This document shows, piece after piece, positions 56,101-64,000 of a DNA stretch of 64,000 nt. Below the pieces are notes generated by a model. It had not been told where the DNA came from, did no database searches, and saw only the letters and a list, made by a program, of their open reading frames with translations. Every line of letters begins with the position of its first letter. Within the stretch, counting starts at the first letter, position 1. A program made the translations under genes and the position numbers. The DNA is taken from NCBI GenBank assembly GCA_008711295.1, contig VUYV01000004.1, positions 4,313,129 to 4,377,128 on the forward strand, given 5' to 3'. Source of the DNA: Anarhynchus alexandrinus (lineage: Eukaryota > Chordata > Aves > Charadriiformes > Charadriidae).

Positions 56101-57505
56101 CTACGAGGGGTTCGTTAGCCATTATGGCCTGATGTGTGCTGGCGGGGCACCAGCTGACAGCATCGCTGTCACGCCGCCTCCCCAGCGATGCTCCATCAGT
56201 TGCAAATACTTCCCAAAAGATTAAAAAATAGAAAAAATATTTTTTTTTGAAAAGCCAAATTTTCAACATTGCCCTATTTTTAGCCTGAGGCTTTACGCAT
56301 TATTGTGTAGCCTTTTTTCCTGGTCAATGTAAAGCGCTGCTGTGAATAATTGCACTCAGGTTCGTTGTTCGGGGCACCTGCCTGGGATGTGGGGGACACG
56401 TGCTCCCCGCGGTGTCACCTCCAGCCCACACCTCCTCCTCCCCGTCCCCCTTTTGCCGTTTCTCCTGCCGGCACGGTGAGGTCTCTCTGGGGGCAGGACG
56501 GGCTCTGCCTGTGCGCGCAGCCTCTGTGCCCCCCTGCAGGGCAGCAGCCTGGGAGCCAGCGGTGCTATCGCTCACCGAAAGGCGCTGAGGATTTTTATTT
56601 GTACTCTTGATAGAAGAATGTTAATTTTGGTGCTGCTCGATTAAGAAATGACATAAATATGTGATGGGCAATCAATGTGAAAGCTTAAATTTGCATCAAC
56701 TTAGGGGTTTACATTTTGATTTCTCTGGTTATTTTACCAAGAACAAGATTAACTCAGTTTAATAGCTAAATTGCCGAAATTAGCCTAATTATGCTTGGAA
56801 AGTTGCATGCCTCTGAGGAAGGGGCTGCATCCTACCTCCGCGGCTGCTGCTGTGGTGTCGCTCGGGGACAGCTGGCTGCTCAAGTGGGCTAATTGCACAG
56901 CAGCAGCAGGTCTGCTTGCACCGAGATACCTGCGTCCTTGCTATGGAAGAAAATAAAAGATAGTGTTTACACTTGTGGCTGTGGCATGTAGAAAAAAGAA
57001 AAAAAAAACAAAAGAAAAAGAAAAAAAAACCCACATACCTGAACAAAAAAAAAAAAGCTAGTTTATTATTGCAGCTAGACAAGTCTCAGCATCAAACTTG
57101 CTTAAAGCTGTTTGAAAGCTCTCTGTGCTACCATTGCTTTCTGTGGGCTAGATGTACCCCAAAACATCTTCTAAAAGGCAGAGCTGGAGGCGTGGAAAGC
57201 TGCAGGTGTCTGGAAAGGTCAAATTGTCTCGTTCCCTGTGTTAAAGAGGGAATAACACTTATTTACTGATATCTTTATAGCTCTCCTGTGCTCACTGCTG
57301 TTTGAGCACAGCAGCGTCCTTCCTTTCCCAGGCAGAGCAGGAAGAATTGACATGTTGATAAGGAGGAACAAGGATTCACCCTGCTCTTTATGGAAAACAA
57401 ACTCATCATCTGCATTTCTGAACAAGCTCGTTGCGTGGTCAAAACAACACAGGCAGCAGAACCCGGTGCTTTGCCTTAGTCCCTCCAAGGACATACATGC
57501 CCTAT
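50156..57505. other. Non-coding sequence, no gene recognised
   Basis: The stretch alternates AT-rich parts (50,160-50,480, 51,040-51,230, 54,590-54,790) with GC-rich ones (52,200-53,000, 53,560-53,700, 55,100-55,800, 56,400-56,560). At 50,566-50,672 a segment with a good acceptor and a weak GTAGGG donor is open in one frame but unrecognised. A-rich sequence lies at about 56,991-57,058. No RNA gene or young repeat is seen. Confidence 0.35.
56630..56810. promoter_or_regulatory. Candidate regulatory element with POU octamer and homeodomain cores
   Basis: ATTTGCAT at 56,689-56,696 is a perfect POU octamer. It is followed within 120 bases by a homeodomain-like TTAATAGCTAAATTG and CCTAATTATG, in AT-rich, CpG-poor sequence. 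The combination resembles developmental enhancers. The motifs are seen; the function is inferred. Confidence 0.3.
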
Positions 57506-57661
57506 CTTGCCCCATCCCTGGAACCATTCCAGGTCAGGTTGGACGGGGCTCTGAGCAACCTGATCTGGTTGAAGAAGTCCCTGCTCATTGCAGGGGGGTT
57601 GAACTAGATGGCCTTCAAAGGTCCCTTCCAACTCAAACTGTTCTATGATGATTCTATGATT
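57506..57661 (+). mobile_element. CR1 LINE 3' end, short truncated copy
   Basis: The sequence shows the CR1 3' region in plus orientation: CCAGGTCAGGTTGGACGGGG, GAGCAACCTGATCTGGTTGA, GAACTAGATGGCCTTCAAAG and the ending GATGATTCTATGATTCT. It includes the last codons of ORF2 and the 3' UTR only. The copy is about 155 bases long, a severe 5' truncation. It lies opposite in orientation to the copy at 39.8 kb. Confidence 0.92.
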
Positions 57662-58228
57662 CTTCAACCTTTCTGGCGGGTTTTGTTGGCCTTTCTCCAT
57701 AACGGTGTCTGTTGTAGCATCACAGCTCCGTGTCCACGAGCCCCAGGGTGCTGCAGCTGTGGCCGCGCATGGTTCCTCATCTCTGTGGGAAAGTGTTTGG
57801 CTCCTTCTGGGGTATTGCCCAGCTTTGTGAGCTTTGGAAATAGATGTGTTGGCAAATTGTGGGCAGTTTGTCTAGTCCGACCGGCAGAACCCATAGACTC
57901 TGCAATTGCAGGATGATGCCAATTACCTTTCTGCAGAAGGTTCAGCAGGAGATGAGATCGTTCTCGTGGTATTTACGGCAGGAGACAGCAGGCCTGGATG
58001 GTTGGCTTCCATATAGTTAACAAATGGTACGTGATATATACGGCCAAAGAGAAGAGCAGCCCGCTCAGCATGCCGGGGCATGTCTCTGCTCCTGATGAAG
58101 AGCCGTCCTGGTGTTGCAAGGAGAGCAGTTCTGCTCGTGATGTGATACAGATGGTCACTCTGACATTTTCAATCAAATGTGTTGACAGAGCTTGTGTCAC
58201 GAAGCTGAAGGAGTCAAAATATATAGGC

Positions 58229-58231
<3 letters not shown>
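57662..58231. other. Non-coding sequence before A tract
   Basis: A plus-strand open frame (57,998-58,279) runs into the A tract as polylysine but matches no protein I know and has no flanking duplication, so a processed pseudogene is not supported. Confidence 0.35.
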
Positions 58232-58266
<35 letters not shown>

Positions 58267-58310
58267 AGGAGAAGATTAAAACAAAAAAAAAAAAAAGCGG
58301 GGGGNAAAGG
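58232..58310. repeat. Long A tract and A-rich segment with unresolved base
   Basis: Thirty-four As (58,232-58,265) are followed by a short unique piece and a second A-rich run of about 14 As (58,283-58,296), then a G run with an N at 58,305. The N marks uncertain consensus in homopolymer DNA. Confidence 0.9.
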
Positions 58311-58681
58311 CAAAACAAACCTGGTGTGATTAAATGTATCCAATTTACCAGATGGATTTCTGCTCTGCTGAGCAGGATGGTCTGTTCCAGGAGTTTCTCT
58401 GCATTTCATATTCTGCTTATGTAGGAATGCGTGACCTCTCCATTTAATGAGTTTGATTGGTATCAAAAGTTAGTCTGCATCGTTCCTGCTGGAATAGGAC
58501 TCGGGAAGGGGCCAGGGAATGAATTTCCGCATAAATCTCGCGAGCACAGAGCAGCGGCTGCCCGTAACGGGAGCTGTCTGCCTCCTCCTGCCATCACCAC
58601 CAACACCCTCAGCCCTCGCAGAGGGGAAACATACTTTGGGTAAAGGTTCAACAAGATAATAACGTCCGTCTTCCTTTATTG

Positions 58682-58716
58682 CCCTATAGGGCAACCCCTA
58701 TAACCCTATAGGGGTT
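58682..58716. repeat. Nested CCCTATAGGG palindromes
   Basis: CCCTATAGGG at 58,682-58,691 is a perfect 10-bp palindrome. Directly after CA or so, AACCCCTATA (58,693-58,702) pairs perfectly with TATAGGGGTT (58,707-58,716) around the loop ACCC. The loop and right arm again contain CCCTATAGGG at 58,704-58,713. The arrangement could be chance, or the tip of a small inverted-repeat transposon, though I see no matching partner. Confidence 0.8.
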
Positions 58717-60559
58717 CCGGTGGGAGCAGCAAACCAAGCCTGGAGGGCAGGGAAGCGTGGCTGAGGGTTGAGGCGACCCGCATTAGCTGGGGCGGTTAGA
58801 TGGGATCCTTTTACCTGGGTCTCGGCATGGGGCACGTCGCCGGGAAGCTGAAACCCCTTCATCTCAATATCTGTCTGCACTGCAAAGAGATCTAATAGGT
58901 ATATAAAGCCTGGCTGTTTACGCGTAGAAAGGTGAAGGATGCCTCCAGCTGTGTCAGGCTGTGTCAACACCACCGAGAGGCCACAGAAGATTGGGGATAT
59001 TTTCCCATTAGAGCTTTTTCAAATATGTAAGTTTTCTAATCTTTTTATTTCATCATTTGCCGCCCAGTGGGGGAGAGATGATCTTTGTGCATAAATGTGC
59101 CTGTTGCCAGCGGTGCCGGGAAGGGGATGTGCGGAGGCGCAGGCTGGAGGGCGGTGGGGAGAGCGGGCTCCTTTGTCACAAGCCTGGAGTGGCTTTTGAT
59201 GTGTAAAATCGCAGGCGCTGGCTTTAATTTGCACATCCCACCGTGGTGCGATCAGGCCCGCAGCGAGCAAAGAGACGCGGCTGTATTTGAGATCAGGGTT
59301 GGATCTGAGGCGCTGCGGCGGTGCCGATGTCCATTGCGTTGGGAAAAGGCTCGTCCCTGCTTAACAGCTTCGGGGCGCCGCTGCCCCCCGCCCAGCTGAG
59401 CCCACGTGAAAAATAATGCGGGGTTTTGAGGTCCGCAGGCTTTTGAGGAGAAGATGGCAGCAGCAGCACAACCCTGTAGCCGTGGGCACGTGGCATTGAG
59501 CCATCCAGCAGAAAATGAGGGTTGGGGTGCTCGGCAGGCGCTCCAGGGACACCGGTGTCCCCGGGGAACCAGCGTCCCGGAGCTGCATGGGGGTACATCA
59601 GGACAATCCATCCTTCAGTGCGCGGGTACCCTGTCCCCTCAAAGAGACATGAGTCACAACAACAACACTTTGTCCTGTGTTCTTCAAGGGAACATTAAAA
59701 GCCACCCAAATATTATTTATTATCTGCAGCCTGCGCATAAAGCATCACCTCTGACCGAATGATTGCCGCGCTGCTGCGGCCGGTGCCATCAGTCACAGCA
59801 GACACCTCCGAGGCTTCTTGCTGCTCCCGGTCAGAGCTGGCAAGGAAGACTCCTAATTAGGGACATGGTTGTTCAGAGGTGGTGCTCAGCCAAGCCTGGT
59901 GTTCCCCCCAGCCCTCCCTGGCCAAGCCTCGGTTTTGGGGGGCACTGTGCAGAATGAGGAGCCCCTTTCCCTGGCACCTCCCTGGAGCCCTCTGCCTTCA
60001 GCCCCACCTGCAGGAGCCTGGAGATGATCCTGAGCACCCAACACGCCTGTGCTTAATGAACGCCCTCGCTGCAGCCTGCCAGGTCGCTGTGCAGCCCACA
60101 GTGGGCACACGGCTTCCCTCTCCCTCCGGTACGTGCTCCTGAGCCGCACTAAGTACAGCGGGGTCTGGAAAACTGGAAGATTTGGGCAAAATGGAAGATT
60201 TCTGAAAATGGTAATATTTCAGCCAGGGATGCTTCCAGGCTTGGTTTGGATCCAACTGGTCAACCCCTCCTTGTGAAATACTCCAAAGCTGGTGGGCCCT
60301 TCTGGGGATGTTTCCAAAGCCACCCCGTCATGAGTGTTGGGGAGACAGAAGTTCTCATTACTGCAAGTGGGCTGTGGGGTTTGGATCTCCTTTCCCTCTG
60401 AACTACCTGGGTAGGACCTAGACGACACTTGTCCCATCCCTCCGTCCATGGGGTGCCCACGTCCCAGGGGTGGGTAGTGTGGGAACAGCAGCCGAAAGCC
60501 CCTCGCGCCACTGTCTGCAGAGCAGGGTTATGGGACCCACCACTCGCCTCCCTTTGCTG
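58717..60559. other. Non-coding sequence, nothing recognised
   Basis: Mixed, mostly GC-rich after 59,080. Overlapping open frames on both strands carry no recognisable domains. No RNA gene is seen. Confidence 0.4.
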
Positions 60560-60625
60560 CCCCTGCCTCAGTTTCCCAACTGGTAAAACAGGACCTGTGT
60601 GAGGTTCCCGTGCTGTGAAAATGCT
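60560..60625 (+). repeat. Probable MIR-like SINE fragment
   Basis: GCCTCAGTTTCCCAACTGGT followed by AAAACAGGACC (60,565-60,595) closely follows the most conserved MIR segment, typically CCTCAGTTTCCTCATCTGTAAAATGGG. MIR-type SINEs predate amniote radiation, so heavily worn pieces are expected in birds. Its limits cannot be drawn precisely. Confidence 0.45.
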
Positions 60626-61760
60626 CCTGAGAGCAGCCCTGGAGTAAAAGGGATGTGTCTCCTGGAGGTGTGAGCTTTCCCCTGTGTTGTGCCACGTAAG
60701 CGAGAGCAGTTGTGTGCTGACCGCCGGCTCCTGATGTCTTACGTAGCCCCGGCGGCGTGCGGGCTCGGGAGGGAGCTGAGCGCGTCCCCTGCGGAGCTGC
60801 AGTCCTGGCGGGGCAGGAAAGGCAATTCCTGCCAGCAGCGGGGAAGAACCTTGTCACAAGCAGCAACCTGTCTCCTAGAAAAGAAGGAAAAAAAAACCAA
60901 AAAACACCAAAACCAAAAAAAACCCCTACTTTTCCAATATTCCATCAGCTTACACTTGACCGGGATGAAGCTGTGCACAACCAGCCCAGGGCGAAGCCTG
61001 GAAGCAGCTGGGAGGGGGTGAGCGAGGGCAAACCAAACTGGTGGTACATATGCAAACCGCAGCCCGTACCCACGTTTCTGTTGGACAACACATTGCAAAA
61101 ACTCAGCTCTCAGCCTGTCCTTCAGCGTGGCAGAGCTGCAGGTGCGAGCGGTGGCCGGGGGACCCAGTATTCCTGGGGAGCAGCAGGGGGGCGGTTGCGG
61201 GAGGGGGTGTTAGGCTGGAGGGATGCACGGGTCCTCGGTGCCAGGAGGGGTCGGCACCCCCATCCTCGGCTCTCGCGCGGGAGCTAGTTATTGCTGATTG
61301 CCCGGCCACGGTGCTCTGGTACATCCACCAGTGGGGCTGTGTAATTAGGTACGGCTTGTGATGCCTGAAGAGGTAGCTGTGTATAGACGTGCAGATTTGT
61401 TATTATTTAAATTAACATTTGGGGCAGGGGGAGTGCTGGTAAAGGCAGGTTCTGCGTTGCCTGGTTCAGCTCGTTTGCCAAAGTCAGGTACTGTATAATT
61501 TGGATCCCTCTGGGGAGAAGCATAATCTGCGCGTTTGTTTGGTTTCTGCTTTGTTCTGGTTGTTTTCTGCAAAACTGCTTTGGTCCCAGGTCATGATTAA
61601 CACCAGTTCTCACTGAAAGCGGAGTCATCCTGGTAGCCACAGGAAAATGCCCTGGACTAGTCAGAGCAGACTGAATTATTCATTTCAGTTAGCTTGTTTT
61701 AATAATTAAAGAATTTTTGCCATGTTTTGCAAATTGTCCAACACTTTGTGGTGATGCACA
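60626..61760. other. Non-coding sequence with A-rich patch
   Basis: An A-rich patch with CCAAAA repeats lies at about 60,880-60,927. The plus-strand frame at 60,757-61,287 passes through it, translates to lysine-rich low complexity and is not credible as a gene. Nothing else is recognised. Confidence 0.4.
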
Positions 61761-61765
61761 GCTCC

Positions 61766-61800
61766 TTTTTTTTTTTTTTTTTTTTTNNNNNNNNNNNTTT
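61766..61800. repeat. T homopolymer containing an 11-base gap
   Basis: Twenty-one Ts (61,766-61,786), eleven Ns (61,787-61,797) and then more Ts. The number of Ns is probably arbitrary or a small estimated gap, so the tract length is unknown. Confidence 0.95.
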
Positions 61801-64000
61801 TAATCTGCCACTGTTCAGTGGGTAATTTCTTCCAGCTCCTACAGCCTGTGGGGTGCTCCTGGAGTACTTGTGCAGAGTTCCCGGTGTTGGCACCCGAGGG
61901 CTGGGCACCCGAGAATTGCGATATTGTTGCTTCCTTTGATTTAATAGCCTCGCTCCTGAACACAACAGAAGGCTCCTTTTCTTTTTCTGTTTGCCAGTTG
62001 CCCGCAGCATCAATAATTGTTCAAGACACTTGTACAGCTAATAGAAAGAGCCTGTCAACAAGAAACGCTTATTGTAATACCGCTGTTTTAAAGAGATTGG
62101 GGGAAGCAGCAAAGCCAACCAGGTAGCAAATGTGTTGTTCCTGTAGTCACATAGATCCAGGGACAGGAGACGTAAGTGGGGCTTAATTCTCTCCCAAATG
62201 GATGCTCTATTTCACACCCCAGCACAGCTGCTGATTTATGGATTTCTTAACGCCACAATATTTTCATTGCTAAAAACTAAATGGGAAGATGCAGCTAAGA
62301 CCTGATCTAAAAGCTGCTGAGGTAAATACAGGGACTGTGGCTGTTGTTAACAGTCCTTGGACCAGTCCTAGCACGGAGCACGGTGATAACAGTGTTGGAA
62401 TTCCCAGTTTGTGGAGGACTAGAGAATTTCCACAATCTCTTGAAAGGGATATTGAGCTACGCCGTGAGCATATTTAAACAGGCAGTCTGTGTCCTGAGGT
62501 TATCTTGAAAACCAAGCTTACCTAGCTGGAGGCAAGAGTGATGCTACAAGGGGGAGGAAGGAAGCCACTGATCTCCGAGCTAATGAGTGGAGAGATGTGC
62601 AGCTGAATTGGTTCATCAAAGTAAAATGCTGTTGGCTGTTGTAAATGGGGGAATGCTTAAGCTGTGCTGAAGGTTCAATTCTGAAACCTGGGATGGAGGT
62701 TGAGAGCTGTGAGTGAGGACATGGACAGGCCAAGGCAAACCCTGGTGTTGCTGGTCATGCTGCAGAGAGAAAGTCAGGTCTGGTGTCCATCCTGGAGGAG
62801 ACACTGTCCTAATAAAAGATCCAATAAATGGAGTTAGCGAGAGATTTGTTTTGATGTATAGCAGTCTGTTCAGTTAGCTACCAGACGTGGTTTGTTTAAT
62901 GACTGAAATCAAAAGAGTAGGAGCTCATCTCGGAGAGACCGGGAGAGAATATAGATTAACGCCATTGTGTTCTCAATGCGTCATTGACTTTCCTACATAC
63001 CGTGAGCAAACGTGCCGTTCAGGTCCAATGAGATGGACAGGCCCATTAAGCAAAACCAGGACCTCTAAAGTCACCCCCTAGGAGAGCCTTGCTGTGTATT
63101 CTCACTTTGGTGAAGAGCAATTTGTACTTCTTTTAAAAGAATTCATCATTTTCTTGCTCATCTTGGTCCCAATCCAGCTGGAGGACAGGAGTGTTTGGAA
63201 GTTCTCTGCAGTCTGCTTGGGTGATGTCAGCAGCCCCACGTCGGATACTTGGGAGGCTTGGAGACTTTAATTAAATGTCCGAACATCTGTGTACTGAGAT
63301 GAACTAAACTCCCCGGAGAGCCCATCTTGCAGAGCCCTGAGTGTCCCAGCTCCCGTGGTGGAGAGGGCTCAGGGAGCCTCCTGATGGGGGATTCCCCTTG
63401 GGCAAGGGACAGCGGCTGCCCCCCCTGCCCACCCTCCTGCTGTATGGGTGACACAAGGTGGAGGACCGTGGGGAGGGGAGGGCTGAGGCACTCTCTGTTC
63501 CCTCCATCCATCTCCAGCAGATGTTTCCTGAGGAGCACTGTCCAGCTGGCTCTGCTCACAGCTCCCCCTCGGCTGCCGTTCAGTCTTGTGCAGAATCCTC
63601 CAGGAAACCACGGACGTTCCCGTGTCCTGTGCCCAGAAAACCTTGAATTCGCAAAGGCTTGGCTTTGATTTTTCTTCATACAGAGAGGATGTGATTTCAG
63701 GGATGAGGCAACCTCTCGCCATGATTTATTGCGCTGTGTTGAGCAGGGAAACCTCTTCCCTGGCTACGTGTGGACGGCAGCCGGGTACACGGGGAGGAGA
63801 GTTCTCCTGGGCTTACAAATGCTGTAAGAACTGGATCTGGTGACGTTTAGTTTAACCCTGTCACACCAGATCTGAGGTTAGATTTGATCCAGTCGTACCT
63901 GCGGGCGCGCTCAGAGCACACCGGCGGGTGATGCTGGTGAGGGGAGGTGTGCTGGGGGACGTGCTCCCTGGCTCTGGGCACCCGCCGGCTGCCGAGCTCC
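61801..64000. other. Non-coding sequence to the window end
   Basis: Mixed composition with AT-rich sequence to about 63,150 and GC-rich sequence from about 63,300. I see no exon, RNA gene or known repeat. Overlapping frames at 63,227-63,722 match no family. Confidence 0.4.

Noticed and set aside
57998..58279. Frame ending in polylysine at an A tract, considered as a processed pseudogene
   Set aside because: No recognised protein, no target duplication and no exon-junction signature; retrocopies are rare in birds.
1..64000. CRISPR arrays, bacterial operons, integrases or phage genes
   Set aside because: No regularly spaced repeats, ribosome-binding sites or densely packed genes; all evidence points to bird nuclear DNA.

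Overview
This 64 kb window looks like nuclear DNA from a bird. The evidence is the interspersed repeats. Two are CR1 LINE 3' ends with the avian-type ATTCTATG-repeat terminus, and one of these still encodes the CR1 ORF2 C-terminus. Two are solo-LTR-like endogenous retrovirus remnants; the first closely matches an LTR family I remember from many neoavian genomes. There are also several worn, ancient amniote repeats. Single Ns, an 11-base N run and a 397-base N gap beside a C run and GC minisatellite are typical of a draft vertebrate assembly. I cannot assign a species or chromosome. The alternation of GC-rich, CpG-containing blocks with AT-rich blocks would suit a gene-rich chromosome, but that is inference.

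I recognise no complete protein-coding gene and no tRNA, rRNA, snRNA or known microRNA gene. The many open frames, the longest about 257 codons, overlap on several strands, follow GC-rich stretches or use non-ATG starts, and none matches a family I know. The one unambiguous coding remnant is the C-terminus of CR1 ORF2 at 39,893-40,190 (minus). The best sign of a host gene is a CpG island at about 28,600-29,144, interrupted by the 397-base gap. It has the make-up of a vertebrate promoter and 5' UTR, but gene, strand and transcription start cannot be read here. Two short segments have good splice signals and could be exons of an unknown or non-coding transcript: 6,371-6,432 and 20,355-20,421.

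Layout. 1-15,370: single-copy-like DNA with a 19-bp triple repeat (1,981-2,037), a homeodomain-rich AT block (4,740-5,180), the best exon candidate, twin hairpins (7,252-7,294) and a 47-bp duplication containing an N (13,372-13,448). 15,371-15,904: a minus-strand solo LTR with a perfect 5-bp target duplication. 22,290-23,100: an ancient amniote repeat. 28,600-30,520: the CpG island, gap and shores, followed by AT-rich, conserved-element-like sequence to about 31,980. 32,181-32,720: a second LTR, without an evident target duplication. 36,480-36,640: a possible reverse-transcriptase fossil. 37,926-37,951: a cluster of TALE-type homeodomain cores. 39,810-40,190 and 57,506-57,661: CR1 copies. 47,930-47,970: a near-perfect 41-bp palindrome in an AT-rich block. 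50,085-50,155: an old palindromic repeat. 58,682-58,716: nested CCCTATAGGG palindromes. 58,232-61,797: long A/T tracts with assembly defects.

The overall picture is an intergenic region or very long intron beside a CpG-island promoter, with AT-rich blocks that may be enhancers of a developmental gene. I found no convincing undescribed biological system. The most useful leads are the spliced-exon candidate at 6.4 kb, the hidden promoter sequence at the 29.1 kb gap and the palindrome at 47.9 kb.
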